Assembly (NCBI GenBank): GCA_016124575.1
Contig: WGNM01000004.1
Coordinates: 32,080 to 96,079 of the forward strand
Direction: 5' to 3'
DNA length: 64,000 bases
From: Cryomorphaceae bacterium
GTDB taxonomy: Bacteria > Bacteroidota > Bacteroidia > Flavobacteriales_D > Sanyastnellaceae
The notes beneath the pieces were generated by a model that was not told where the DNA came from, made no database searches, and was given only the letters and a program-made list of their open reading frames with translations. The translations under genes and the position numbers were made by a program. This document shows, in pieces, positions 9,901 through 17,613 of this stretch (the stretch's first letter is position 1; each line of letters opens with the position of its first letter).

Positions 9901-11360
9901 ACTTGGTATGTTTGTCCGTTCAGCGTATATTCATAAGACACCGCCAACACCTCAGCATTGTTCAACGCTTGGCGCAACGAGATGAATCCCAATCGGCTAT
10001 TGTAGGTGTATTCTGACGTAGTAAGTTTTCTAGCGTTACCTACCCTTTCATAGTGAATACCTTGTTGGTAACCCATGTTCATGGCGGCAATGGCGGCATT
10101 GGCCCCCGTGTAGTTCATGACATTTGGGTTCGTAGTGAAATCGGTGAAGATATCGTTGTTCAGGTTGGAAGGGTTACGTGACGCATTGATTTCAAGGTCA
10201 GGACCATCGGAAAGCAAACCGACAGGGAGGTCGGAAGATATATAGTTCGGGTGTTCCCCGAGATCGGTAACCGCGATAACGTTTCTAACATCTTGCGTGT
10301 TTGCTTGCAGATTCACCGCCCACACCTCGATACGCGTGATGTTTACTCCAGAGTTAACAACCGGTAAACTCCGCATAGCGTTATCGTATTGATCGCGGAA
10401 ATAAGTCGACAGGAAGTAGTGTTTATTTGCTTCGTAGTTATCAGCGCGGATATCGAACAATTGCGTTTGCGCCCCACCCTGCACTTGAATGTCTTTACGT
10501 TCACCTTGTTGCTGAGAGAAAACCGTAGTATTTCGCAGACGTCCGAACTGCGTTTCCATTTTCAGACCGAATAGACTTTGGCTACCCGTAATCAACGTCC
10601 CGCGGAGCGGCAGGCTTACGTTACCTGCTTCAATTTTCTTGATTATTTCATCTTCATCGCCCGTGTATTCCAGCTTCATTTGGTTTTCGAAGTTGAAAGT
10701 CGCCTCGGTATTAAACTGCGTGGTAAGCTGCATTTTGGTACCGATGTTACCTACCAGATTCAACTGAATACGTTGATCAAAATCGAACGTTGTTATTCTG
10801 CGTTGACGTTCAGGGATACGTGGGTTTTCTGTTTTTGACGTATTGAAACCGAAAGTAAGTTCAGCTGAACCTTGCGGACGGATTTCAATTTCATTGCTAC
10901 CGAAGATGTTCTTGAAACCTTCACCACCCACGTCTAGTTTTGGTGCCCAGGCGCGATCTGCTTCATCTTCTTCTTCCTGGCGTTTGTTCCAATATTCGCT
11001 TAAGTTCGAACGGATATCGTAGTTCAGGTATTCATCAAGAGTGTAGGAAGTAGCGCTTCGGAAAACGATGGAATCGCCAATCATTTGCACCACCACATAC
11101 CCACCAGTTTCTTCGTCGTATTGAACGTCGTAATGAATGTTTTCGGGCCAATCAAGGCTCACTCCTCCCGTGTTCTCAACCGGATTGAAAGGATCTTCAC
11201 CATGCGGCATGGGCAAGTCGACCTTGCCTGTATCAGCCACAATGGGTTTATAGACATGGCGATTTTCTTTCCACCCGGCCGGCAGTTCAACTGCAGATCC
11301 AGCGAAGATGATCGCTAATAACGAACCTATAAAGAAGTACTTGACCGCTCTCCCCAACAT
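3987..11360 (-). CDS. sprA: Type IX secretion translocon SprA
   Basis: A giant 2,457-residue outer-membrane protein, the normal size for SprA/Sov. In Flavobacterium johnsoniae SprA is a 36-strand beta barrel that exports proteins with type IX C-terminal domains and supports gliding. An N-terminal signal peptide is present (residues 1-25, ending in GSAVEL). Most of the sequence is beta-strand-rich with many Tyr, Asn and aromatic-ending strands. A Lys/Gly-rich low-complexity segment (about residues 1650-1700) and another charged one (about 1965-1985) are probably loops. It starts 3 nt after the ruvA stop, so it is in the maeB-ruvA-sprA unit. Its secretion substrates include the four sorting-domain proteins in this window. 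Confidence 0.97.
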   Translation of the reverse strand: MLGRAVKYFFIGSLLAIIFAGSAVELPAGWKENRHVYKPIVADTGKVDLPMPHGEDPFNPVENTGGVSLDWPENIHYDVQYDEETGGYVVVQMIGDSIVFRSATSYTLDEYLNYDIRSNLSEYWNKRQEEEDEADRAWAPKLDVGGEGFKNIFGSNEIEIRPQGSAELTFGFNTSKTENPRIPERQRRITTFDFDQRIQLNLVGNIGTKMQLTTQFNTEATFNFENQMKLEYTGDEDEIIKKIEAGNVSLPLRGTLITGSQSLFGLKMETQFGRLRNTTVFSQQQGERKDIQVQGGAQTQLFDIRADNYEANKHYFLSTYFRDQYDNAMRSLPVVNSGVNITRIEVWAVNLQANTQDVRNVIAVTDLGEHPNYISSDLPVGLLSDGPDLEINASRNPSNLNNDIFTDFTTNPNVMNYTGANAAIAAMNMGYQQGIHYERVGNARKLTTSEYTYNSRLGFISLRQALNNAEVLAVSYEYTLNGQTYQVGTLSQDGFTAPSALVLKMLKASITRVNLDNGDPSPLWDLMMKNVYNIGAFGVNKDNFRFDVWYNDPSTGIDLNYIPRQPLEGQLLLQLINLDRLDVNNFPNKDGFFDFIDNAATQGGTIQAQTGRVFFPVVEPFGEHLKSVIESQVSDPNLAQSLINTIVFQPLYDSTKTAAQQIPALNRFKLRGQYQSSSSSDISLNALNVPQGSVTVTAGGVKLVENQDYTVDYNLGRVKILNQGLLDSGQPINISLESNSLFNIQMRTMLGSRFDYEVSDNLNLGATILNLRERPLTQKVNIGDEPVNNTLLGIDMAYQKESPFITRMVDRIPFIDTKAVSNVDLSAEAAYMIPGHAKAIGKTGNSYLDDFEGSQSVIDIRNISQWFLASTPKLQTDLFPEGNLEDSLVYNYNRAKLSWYNIDPQFFQGNGLTDGQVPVDLRSDHRMREVLEGEVFPKRELATGTPPLIPTLDLTFYPNERGQYNYELPDGTPGISSGLNTDGTLVEPDSRWGGIQRSLVTTDFEASNIQFIQFWLMDPFNSDSENINGGELYFNLGNVSEDVLNDSQLSYENGLPSPNQDNDTLQTTWGVTPDPAIFNVVNAFDNSSGNYITQDIGLDGLNSADERDYFQNWLTQVEGFLDPAAYNAYSSDPSADDFQFFRNPTAQNEDWSVLRRYKNFNGYEGNSDTRTPDGYPIAATTIPNTEDINQDITLSTIESYYQYKVSLRPQNLGEGNIGNNYITDSFEKTVEVANGEQKTVRWYQFKIPIREFEKKVGGITDFRSIRFIRMFMKGWSEEATLRFARLELIRGEWWKYIGSLEGPQEIEQNDPSPTTFTISAVNIEENGNREPVPYVIPPGIIREIDVGTANQRRLNEQSLSLEICNLQDGDARAAYRNISYDMRMYKKLKMYAHAEAGPDGTTLNDKDLTVFVRLGSDFNENYYEYEIPLKTTPWYTGNEDLIWPEENDVEIEFEKLQNLKISRPVGYPTFQEFVKEDGKSVLRVKGNPNLANVIVVMIGVRNPDKDNNLFSSDDGLAKCANIWVNELRLTDFNEKGGWAAVARMNANLADFGNLSVAANMSTPGWGTLEQSVLERQRETKRGVDANTTLQLGKFFPENLGVQLPMYLGYSETVSTPQFDPLAPDIEMADRDLTPERRKKSQSYIRRRSINFTNVKIDPKGGGPKKPKPGKEKEGGDLTEEGEKGGKKEKQKSDKPHFYDIGNFSVSYGYNETYRRDINLEFQMQKNYTGGLNYTFNNKPKEVKPFANIGFVSKAAYMKWLKDFNFYTGIKSFGFNSTMNRSYETSRVRNNTAELFGVETNVLIQTQAMKTWNWTRTYNVAYDITKGLKFNYSANNLALIGEPAGVINKEDVDWYTAYKDTVWNNIRNFGETTNYNHNTSLSYKVPFDKIPILDFLSSDATYAASYRWDRAPFSQDSLGHTIQNSRNLSLSAQANMTNLYNKVPILKEINSTSQKGKGGKTNNQDRDGFGDVEEKEKKDKEKINPLHEALRFLMMVRNVSGSYTKNEGLMLPGYAQKTQLVGMDPQFNAPGLPFILGQQNTDVFGNEVDNFAVMASQKGWLIQSPYLNNPYSETFSETWNLRANLEPIKYLKIELTATRQESRNLQSFFRFNDDPLVNDYEFQSPVETGNFSASIITWRTAFTKDDKDFNSDVFDAFLLNRLAVSERLNAETYRLDAPNPNGYYDGWGPTSQDVTIAAFLAAYTGTDASKVKLDPFKTTMAPNWRITYDGMTKIQSIKKYFKQFNVNHTYRSTMNTSYVTNLNYEEDAAGRPTATDASEFANFIPQRQINTVSISEQMAPLVGFDMTLKTKGKNDPQIRVEFARDRMISLGLANYQITETKGNSIILGLGYRFTEVPNPFYRKRGKLPVEMLKDTQLSLRADLTIRDNVTIIRKMQELQNQPTAGQRIFSLKTTADLEVSKKLTLRFFFDHQLTRPKISTAFPTSNISSGLTLRFQLS

Positions 11361-11363
11361 TGC

Positions 11364-11948
11364 TTACAGTTGTTTGAGCGCTTTTTTGATCAAATCTTCA
11401 ACAGAAATATCAGTCCCTTCGGTTTTCACAATCGAATCGAGTGTTTTTTGTGCTTTGGTTTTGTCGAAGCCGAGCGACGACAAAGCACTTAACGCTTCAC
11501 CTATCGCAGTATTGCCTCCGACGTAAATTTTTTCGGTTATATCGCTATCTCCTGAAAATTTATCGTGCAAATCTACAATTATTCTTTGGGCTGTTTTAGC
11601 ACCAATGCCTTTCACATTTTGGAGAGCCGAAACATCTCCTGAAAGAATTGCTGCAACGAGCTCAGAGGCAGACAGCGACGAAAGAATCATGCGCGCAGTA
11701 TTTGCACCCACACCAGAAACGGAAATTAATTTTCGAAACATCTGACGTTCGCCCTCATCTGCGAAGCCATACAATTCATGGGCGTCTTCGCGAATTACTT
11801 CGTGAATGAGGATCATGCCTGATTCGTCTGAAGAAAGGCGAGATGTAGTATTGAGAGAGACATGAACAAAATATCCCACGCCAGCACATTCAATCACGAC
11901 ATGCGTCAGTGATCTGTCGGTAATTCTTCCTCGTAAGTGGTTAATCAT
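11364..11948 (-). CDS. ruvA: Holliday junction DNA helicase subunit RuvA
   Basis: A 194-residue RuvA, which binds four-way junctions as a tetramer and loads the RuvB motor for branch migration. It opens with MINHLRGRITDRS (OB fold). Two helix-hairpin-helix motifs follow, ISVSGVGANTARMILS and VKGIGAKTAQRIIVDL, and a C-terminal RuvB-interacting domain (ALSSLGFDKTKAQKTL). It lies 2 nt after maeB and 3 nt before sprA. ruvB is separate at 44225-45262, so the complex is encoded at two loci. Confidence 0.97.
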   Translation of the reverse strand: MINHLRGRITDRSLTHVVIECAGVGYFVHVSLNTTSRLSSDESGMILIHEVIREDAHELYGFADEGERQMFRKLISVSGVGANTARMILSSLSASELVAAILSGDVSALQNVKGIGAKTAQRIIVDLHDKFSGDSDITEKIYVGGNTAIGEALSALSSLGFDKTKAQKTLDSIVKTEGTDISVEDLIKKALKQL

Positions 11949-11950
11949 TC

Positions 11951-14215
11951 CTATTTATATTGTGCATCCACCACGGCAATTCTGACCATGTTCACTATTT
12001 CGCGGACAGAAGAACCCATTTGGACAATGTGCACGGGTTTTTTCATTCCCAGCAAAATTGGCCCAATAATTTCCTTTTCGCCAAGTTCTTGCATTAACTT
12101 ATATGCAATATTTCCAGAAGAAAGGTTGGGAAAGATAAGTGTATTTGTTTTCTTCCCCTTCAACGAGCTGAAAGGAAAATTTTCAGCGATCATATCGCCA
12201 TTCAGCGCAAAGTTGGCTTGAATTTCACCGTCGACAATCAAGTCTGGATGATCACGGTGCAGGATTGCCGCTGCTTTGCTCATTTTTTCGACATCTTTAC
12301 CAGAAGAAGATCCAAAATTTGAATAGCTCAGCATTGCAATTCTTGGCGTAATTTTCATTCTCTTCACCGCTTTTGCGACCAGCAAAGTAATGTCGACAAG
12401 CTCTTCAGCCGTTGGATCCACGTTCACCGTTGTATCAGCAAAGAATATTGGGCCATCCGACGACTGAATGATGTACATACCAGCCACGCGACCAGCATGT
12501 TCCTCCATACCAATGATATGAAGAGCAGGGCGAATCACATTTCTATAGTTCCGAGTTAAGCCAGAAATCAGCGCATCAGCGTAACCAGTTTCAACCAGCA
12601 TAGCGCCGAAGTAATTCCGCTCTCGAAGGATACGTGTTGCCTCGAGCAACGTCATTCCCTTGCGTTGGCGACGCTCATAGAGCACCTCACCAAAAACATC
12701 TCTTCTTTCTTTTTCTTTTGGATCGCGAGGATCGATGATCTCCACGTTCGGAAGTTCGATTTTATGTGCTTTTATCAATTCCTTGATGACTGGCACGCTG
12801 CCTAGAAGCACTGGAATGGCTACCCCTTCATCGAATGCCTGTTCTGCAGCCTTGAGAATCTTATAATTATCCGCTTCAGCGAAAACGACTCTTTTCGGAC
12901 GTTTTCTTGCTCTTTCGGCAATTCCACGTAGCAGCTTATTATCGCGACCGAGACGATTTCCCAGTTCTTGTTCGTAGGCATCCCAATCGGTGATCATTAC
13001 ACGAGCCACCCCAGAGTCGATTGCTGCTTTTGCAACAGCAGAAGCCACAGCCGTAATCAAACGAGGGTCTAACGGTTTTGGAATTATCAGTTCACGACCG
13101 AAGGAAATATTTCGTGCATCATAGGCCTCATTCACTTCATCGGGCACAGGTTCTTTGGCAAGTTCAGCGATGGCTCTTACGGCTGCCAGTTTCATTTCCG
13201 TATTGATACGTCGTGCTCTGACATCTAGCGCACCGCGGAAAATGTATGGAAATCCGAGAACATTGTTCACTTGGTTAGGATGGTCTGAACGCCCCGTAGC
13301 CATGATAATGTCTTTTCGTGTTTTCAGCGCCACCTCGTACGGAATCTCTGGTTCGGGATTCGCTAGGGCAAAAACTATAGGGTTAGGCGCCATCGCCTTG
13401 ATCATTTCAGGCTTCAGCAAACCACCTTTGCTTAAACCGAGGAACACATCAGCATTCTTCATTGCTTTTAGCAGATCAATCGACTCATCTTCGATAGCGA
13501 ACACGGCCTTTTTTTCATCCAGGTTTGTCCGCCCCTTATGCACCAACCCCTTCGAATCAAAAATGATGATATTCTCTAGTTTCGCACCAAGTCGGAGGTA
13601 CAAATCGAGGCACGACATTGCCGCGGCGCCTGCGCCACTTACAACGATTCGGGCATTTTCTATCTTCTTCTCTGCCAATTCAAGCGCATTGAGAAGCGCC
13701 GCAGAAGAGATGATTGCCGTTCCGTGTTGATCATCGTGCATCACCGGGATATCGAGAGCTTCGACCAAGCGGCGTTCAATTTCAAACGCTTCTGGCGCTT
13801 TGATATCTTCCAGATTTATCCCACCGAAAGTAGGCGAGATCGCAATAACTGTTTCAACGAATTTATCGACATCAGCAGCATCGATTTCTATGTCGAAAAC
13901 ATCAATGTCTGCAAAGATTTTGAAAAGGATGCCCTTTCCTTCCATCACCGGCTTGCTGGCTTCTGGTCCGATATCGCCAAGTCCGAGAACAGCAGTTCCA
14001 TTTGTTATAACGGCAACAAGATTTCCTTTTGCTGTGTATTGGTAGACATCGTCTTTTTTCCTGGCAATTGCCAAACAAGGTTCGGCAACACCGGGAGAGT
14101 ATGCAAGCGAGAGGTCACGTTGAGAGCTCGTTGGTTTGGTAGGTACTACCTCGATTTTACCTTTTCTCCCGGAAGAGTGATAATCGAGCGCCTCCTGTTT
14201 TCGTATTTTACTCAT
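11951..14215 (-). CDS. maeB: NADP-dependent malic enzyme with phosphotransacetylase-like domain
   Basis: MaeB oxidatively decarboxylates malate to pyruvate with reduction of NADP. The 754-residue protein has an N-terminal malic enzyme domain (residues 1 to about 430; SLAYSPGVAEPC, NGTAVLGLGDIGPEASKPVMEGK, and the VVSGAGAAAMSC dinucleotide-binding loop). A C-terminal phosphotransacetylase-like domain (about 440-754) is usually regulatory, responding to acetyl-CoA. I chose the ATG at 14215 (MSKIRKQEAL), not an upstream TTG at 14266, because a TAATTTTG promoter box lies between them. It heads the maeB-ruvA-sprA unit. Confidence 0.96.
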   Translation of the reverse strand: MSKIRKQEALDYHSSGRKGKIEVVPTKPTSSQRDLSLAYSPGVAEPCLAIARKKDDVYQYTAKGNLVAVITNGTAVLGLGDIGPEASKPVMEGKGILFKIFADIDVFDIEIDAADVDKFVETVIAISPTFGGINLEDIKAPEAFEIERRLVEALDIPVMHDDQHGTAIISSAALLNALELAEKKIENARIVVSGAGAAAMSCLDLYLRLGAKLENIIIFDSKGLVHKGRTNLDEKKAVFAIEDESIDLLKAMKNADVFLGLSKGGLLKPEMIKAMAPNPIVFALANPEPEIPYEVALKTRKDIIMATGRSDHPNQVNNVLGFPYIFRGALDVRARRINTEMKLAAVRAIAELAKEPVPDEVNEAYDARNISFGRELIIPKPLDPRLITAVASAVAKAAIDSGVARVMITDWDAYEQELGNRLGRDNKLLRGIAERARKRPKRVVFAEADNYKILKAAEQAFDEGVAIPVLLGSVPVIKELIKAHKIELPNVEIIDPRDPKEKERRDVFGEVLYERRQRKGMTLLEATRILRERNYFGAMLVETGYADALISGLTRNYRNVIRPALHIIGMEEHAGRVAGMYIIQSSDGPIFFADTTVNVDPTAEELVDITLLVAKAVKRMKITPRIAMLSYSNFGSSSGKDVEKMSKAAAILHRDHPDLIVDGEIQANFALNGDMIAENFPFSSLKGKKTNTLIFPNLSSGNIAYKLMQELGEKEIIGPILLGMKKPVHIVQMGSSVREIVNMVRIAVVDAQYK

Positions 14216-14224
14216 AGCAGGGGG

Positions 14225-14232
14225 CAAAATTA
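14225..14232 (-). promoter_or_regulatory. Predicted -7 box of the maeB-ruvA-sprA operon (TAATTTTG)
   Basis: The minus strand reads TAATTTTG followed by CCCCC, a full match to TAnnTTTG, ending 9 nt before the maeB ATG. It follows the terminator of the upstream gene, as expected for the start of a new unit. The very short gap implies a leader of only a few bases. No TTG is visible at -33. Confidence 0.6.
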
Positions 14233-14263
14233 GGGTCTTTTTGTTGAACAGAGAATCAGAATG

Positions 14264-14294
14264 CAAAAGAAAAGGGTTACCGAAGTAACCCTTT
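14264..14294 (-). terminator. Strong intrinsic terminator of the 14317-15081 gene
   Basis: A perfect 10-bp stem, AAAGGGTTAC / GTAACCCTTT (14271-14280 and 14285-14294). On the minus strand it closes with a TTCG tetraloop and is followed by TCTTTTGC. This insulates the type IX-secreted protein gene from maeB. Confidence 0.85.
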
Positions 14295-14316
14295 AAAAAT
14301 AGCTCATCGAGACGAA

Positions 14317-15081
14317 CTATTTCGAAACAACAAATTTACGTGTAGCATGTACACCTGAGTTATCGACTAACGTGTAGAAGTACACTCCAGCTCCAAACTC
14401 ATCGGCATTGATAAACACCAAACCGGAAGGATTGTTCAAAGCGATTTCCTTCACTTTCGCGCCAACCATGTTATAAACAACCACTTGGCGGCCTTGAGCA
14501 TTATTTGGAAAGCTGTAAGAGAACGACGCTACCCCTTGAATTGGGTTTGGAGCGATGTCTCCGAGAGAAAATTCTGTTTTCTCTTCAACACCTACAGTGC
14601 AAGCTGCATCGATACAAAATATCACCTCTTGACAAGTCTCATTGTCGGGGTTATCATTATCGAAGAAGCAGTAACGAATGCGGGCTGCACCTGGCACACC
14701 GTGATGTTCGTAATATCCATGGAAAGATTCATTGGTCTCTCCTGGTTGCATGGTTACAATAAGTGATGCGTTGGTTCCAGATTGAGCCGTACCGTATCCA
14801 TAACAAATAGGACCCCAGCAGAAACGCTCAATAAATCCATCAGCGCCGAACGTGTACGGGTTGTTCCACGGGGTTGGGTGTTCGAAAACTTCGCGGTAAA
14901 CGCGGACATTTATTTCAGAAGAAGAGCTATTTGTAACACCCCAATGGGCATCTAGTTCGTCGTCGGCTTGGTTTGTAGAAACCCCAGAAACCTCAGTTAC
15001 AGTATCTACGAGGGTTAAAGATTGCGCGGAAGCAGTGGTAACGGCAGCGGCAAACAAAGAAAGGAATAGAACTCTTTTCAT
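14317..15081 (-). CDS. Secreted protein with type IX sorting (type A) domain, function unknown
   Basis: The start at 15081 gives a clean signal peptide (MKRVLFLSLFAAAVTTASAQ) and a 254-residue protein; an in-frame start at 15138 would add a non-signal-like extension. Residues about 21-165 form a Cys-containing beta-rich domain (WGVTNSSSSEINVRVYRE, then CWGPICYGYG and CFFDNDNP). About 175-254 is a type A sorting domain (APNPIQGVASFSYSF, then VVVYNMVGAKV and a final FVVSK), so it should be exported by the SprA system. It is divergent from another sorting-domain gene at 15505. No enzymatic motif is seen. Confidence 0.85.
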   Translation of the reverse strand: MKRVLFLSLFAAAVTTASAQSLTLVDTVTEVSGVSTNQADDELDAHWGVTNSSSSEINVRVYREVFEHPTPWNNPYTFGADGFIERFCWGPICYGYGTAQSGTNASLIVTMQPGETNESFHGYYEHHGVPGAARIRYCFFDNDNPDNETCQEVIFCIDAACTVGVEEKTEFSLGDIAPNPIQGVASFSYSFPNNAQGRQVVVYNMVGAKVKEIALNNPSGLVFINADEFGAGVYFYTLVDNSGVHATRKFVVSK

Positions 15082-15504
15082 AAACATCGATTTAAAGTCT
15101 AAATATACACCATACAACGATGTAAACAGACACCCCACCCAATATCGTCAAATTGGGTGAGATTTAGGAATCCAAGAAACAATAGCTTTCAAAATTTCAA
15201 AATAGTTCGTTTTTGGCAGAAACAGGGCATGCCACCGCATCAGCATATTGATTACAAATGCTTGAGATACCAACATTTGCCTTTCGTGAAACAAGAATCA
15301 AAGAATGCAAACCCACCCCCCTAATTACATACAGATCTGTTTTTCAACACTTTAAATAATTTATACCAATAGCAGTTCCGCACCTTCAGCACCAAGAAGT
15401 TACCATTTGGAATACGATATTCAGGCAAACAGAAATAAGATCTTCGGATAAATTAATCTAAGTTCGTGCTTCCCAAAAGTTAAAGAACAATTAATTCAAT
15501 TCTT
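15082..15504. other. Divergent intergenic region between two genes for type IX-secreted proteins
   Basis: This 423-nt AT-rich region has no convincing coding sequence. It contains a dyad, CACCCAAT / ATTGGGTG at 15136-15143 and 15152-15159 with an 8-nt spacer, about 55 nt before the minus-strand start; this could be an operator or a hairpin. A second short palindrome, CAGATCTG, occurs near 15332. A candidate -7 box for the plus-strand gene is listed separately. No RNA gene was recognised. Confidence 0.5.
15459..15466 (+). promoter_or_regulatory. Candidate -7 box for the 15505 gene (TAAGTTCG)
   Basis: TAAGTTCG matches TAnnTTCG and lies 38 nt before the ATG. The same octamer occurs before the glycosyltransferase operon at 23916. 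No TTG is found at the usual -33 distance. Confidence 0.4.
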
Positions 15505-16971
15505 ATGAAGAAGATTTTACAAAACATGCTTGTTGCATCAGCTATGCTTACCAGCGTTGCTGCTTTTGCTCAGCTTCCTGACGGGTCTGTAGCACCTGAT
15601 TTTACTGGTACCGATATCAACGGTAACACATTTACATTGTCTGAAGCTTTAGCTGCTGGCAAAACAGTTATTATGGACGTATCAGCAACTTGGTGTGGAC
15701 CATGTTGGAACTACCACAACACTCACGCCTTGAGCGACGTTTATGAGTGTTTAGGACCAGACGCGGCAGATAAAGTGGTTGTTTTGTTCATTGAAGGTGA
15801 CGGACAAACTACCAACGCAGATTTGAATGGAACAGGTGGTAACACTCAGGGTGACTGGGTTTCAGGAACACCTTACCCAATCATTGACGATGCATCTATC
15901 GCTGATTTGTACCAGATTGCTTACTTCCCAACCATCTACAAAATTTGTCCGGATGGAATCGTGACTGAAGTAGGTCAGCAGAGCGGAACAGCTTTATTCA
16001 CTGAATCACTTTCAGGATGTAGCAACGAAATCGACGGTGGTTTCCCATGTTTCGGTGGGTTTGCTGGATCTCAAGTTGCATGTGGAGAAGCTACAGTTGC
16101 TATTGATCTAGTGAACGTAGGTAACTTGACCATTTCAACTGCTACTTTTGACGTTTACTACAACGGAGCTTTCTCTTTTAGCTACGATTACTCTGGCACC
16201 ATTGCTGGTGGAGCAACTTCAACTGCAGTTGAAATAGGAACAGTTCCAGGTCCGGGTGATGTTGAAATCATGATTACTTCTGTAAACGGAGAAACCATCA
16301 ACAACCAACTTGAAACAACAATTTACGCTGCTGAGGCAGGAACAACACACATTCGTTTTGATATCAAAACAGACTGTTGGGGTGAAGAGCTTTCATGGCG
16401 TTTGATCAACGGTTCAGGAACTGTTGTTGAGCAAGCAGGCATCAATACTTATGATGACTTAACAGTTTTCCAAGAAAACTACTACGTACCAGTAGGATGT
16501 TACACTTTGGAGATTAGTGATTCTTACGGCGACGGACTTCAGGGTTCTTTGTACCCCGCATGTGGTCAAAATGGTTACTTCATTGCAACCACTGTTAACG
16601 GTGGCGGAGCTCAAGCTTCTTCAATTGTGAACTACAACGGTTCATACTCGTACACTGAACTAATTGGTGGAGCTGATGCTGCAACAGTAGTAGGAGTTGA
16701 AGAGAGCGAATTGATCAACTCATTCGTTGCCTATCCAAACCCATTCAACACATTCACCAACCTTTCATTCAATGTTGCTGAAGCTAGTGATGTAACTATT
16801 GAAGTAGTTAACCTACTAGGAGCTCGTGTAATGAACATGGATCTTGGTACTGTTGTAGCTGGTGAGCACCGTCAGGTTCTTGATTTCAGTGAACTATCAA
16901 GCGGACTTTACTTGATCAACATCACAGCTAATGGCCAGATGGCTACAATGCGTGTGACTTTGAACAACTAA
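15505..16971 (+). CDS. Type IX-secreted protein with thioredoxin/redoxin domain
   Basis: A 488-residue protein. A signal peptide (residues 1-22, ending in AAFAQ) is followed by a redoxin/TlpA-like domain at about 25-175, with the motif WCGPCWNYH at about residue 70 and a cis-Pro region (FPTIYKI). A beta-sandwich middle part follows (Cys-containing, including CWGEELSW and CYTLEISDSYGDGLQG). The C-terminal type A sorting domain is at about 405-488 (YPNPFNTFTNLSFNV, VVNLLGARV). The intact CxxC suggests thiol-disulfide activity at the cell surface or in the medium. A strong terminator follows at 16989, so it forms its own transcript with its own 5' region. Confidence 0.88.
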   Translation: MKKILQNMLVASAMLTSVAAFAQLPDGSVAPDFTGTDINGNTFTLSEALAAGKTVIMDVSATWCGPCWNYHNTHALSDVYECLGPDAADKVVVLFIEGDGQTTNADLNGTGGNTQGDWVSGTPYPIIDDASIADLYQIAYFPTIYKICPDGIVTEVGQQSGTALFTESLSGCSNEIDGGFPCFGGFAGSQVACGEATVAIDLVNVGNLTISTATFDVYYNGAFSFSYDYSGTIAGGATSTAVEIGTVPGPGDVEIMITSVNGETINNQLETTIYAAEAGTTHIRFDIKTDCWGEELSWRLINGSGTVVEQAGINTYDDLTVFQENYYVPVGCYTLEISDSYGDGLQGSLYPACGQNGYFIATTVNGGGAQASSIVNYNGSYSYTELIGGADAATVVGVEESELINSFVAYPNPFNTFTNLSFNVAEASDVTIEVVNLLGARVMNMDLGTVVAGEHRQVLDFSELSSGLYLINITANGQMATMRVTLNN

Positions 16972-16988
16972 GATTCTTTGAATAAGAG

Positions 16989-17047
16989 AAGAGATCAACC
17001 GTTTGGTATACCTTTTGTTATGCCGCACGTGTTGATCTCTTTTTTCT
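16989..17047 (+). terminator. Intrinsic terminator after the redoxin-sorting-domain gene
   Basis: An 11-bp stem, AAGAGATCAAC / GTTGATCTCTT (16989-16999 and 17031-17041), has a long loop holding a smaller GGTATA/TATGCC stem and is followed by a T-run (17041-17046). It lies inside any start of the next gene placed before 17062, which supports the later start. Confidence 0.8.
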
Positions 17048-17061
17048 TAAAAATACCAAAC

Positions 17062-17550
17062 ATGAAAAAGCACTTTATTCTTACCCTTTCTTTGGCCATT
17101 GCTTCATTGACTCTTGTTGCACAAGGTGTGCCGAGCGTTAAATTAAAAAGCACCGATGGAAAAACTGTAGACACCGCAACCCTCGTGGGCAAAGGAAAAC
17201 CAGTTATTATTTCTTTCTGGGCAACTTGGTGCAGTCCGTGCAAACGCGAACTGAACAATTACCTCGAGCATGCTGAAGACTGGAAAGAGGAATTTGGTGC
17301 AGAAATTATAGCTGTAAGCATTGATGATCAGCGCACGGTTACGCGCGTTGCTCCTTATGTGAACAGTGTTGAATGGGATTATTTGGTTCTACTTGATTCA
17401 AATAAAGACTTAGCCCGCGCAATGCAGGTAATCAATGTCCCCCACACCTTCTTAGTTGATGCCTCAGGAAAAATCGTTTGGCAGAACAACAACTATTCAG
17501 ACGGAGACGAAGAAGAGTTGTACGACCAACTAAAGAAACTTAAGAAATAA
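17062..17550 (+). CDS. TlpA-like periplasmic thioredoxin
   Basis: A 162-residue exported thiol-disulfide oxidoreductase. Signal peptide residues 1 to about 20 (MKKHFILTLSLAIASLTLVAQ) are followed by a TlpA/ResA-like thioredoxin fold with the active site WCSPC at about residue 54 and a cis-Pro region (VINVPHTFLVDASG). Proteins of this family reduce disulfides in the periplasm, for example for cytochrome c maturation, but no client is evident here. The ATG at 17062 is chosen because upstream in-frame starts fall in the preceding terminator. Strong terminators stand both before and after, so the gene is either monocistronic or dependent on readthrough. Confidence 0.9.
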   Translation: MKKHFILTLSLAIASLTLVAQGVPSVKLKSTDGKTVDTATLVGKGKPVIISFWATWCSPCKRELNNYLEHAEDWKEEFGAEIIAVSIDDQRTVTRVAPYVNSVEWDYLVLLDSNKDLARAMQVINVPHTFLVDASGKIVWQNNNYSDGDEEELYDQLKKLKK

Positions 17551-17555
17551 GTTTG

Positions 17556-17578
17556 AGCCGGTAGTACCGGCTTTTTTT
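17556..17578 (+). terminator. Intrinsic terminator after the TlpA-like gene
   Basis: AGCCGG - 5-nt loop - CCGGCT (17556-17561 and 17567-17572), which can zip further to an 8-bp stem, followed by seven Ts (17572-17578). Canonical and strong. It lies only 36 nt before the next start codon. Confidence 0.88.
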
Positions 17579-17613
17579 GTTACTTCAGAGATCAACCAAC
17601 CAATCGCAGTATC

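Noticed and set aside
4161..10838. Many plus-strand frames of 60-170 codons inside sprA
   Set aside because: They lie antisense to a continuous 2,457-codon gene with clear SprA character and have no promoter or motif support.
13155..14233. Long plus-strand frames antisense to maeB (for example 13155-13730 and 13724-14233)
   Set aside because: They show no family motifs and are composition shadows of the well-supported maeB coding strand.
15139..15504. Riboswitch in the leader of the redoxin-sorting-domain gene
   Set aside because: The region is long enough, but no conserved riboswitch core or terminator/antiterminator pair could be recognised.
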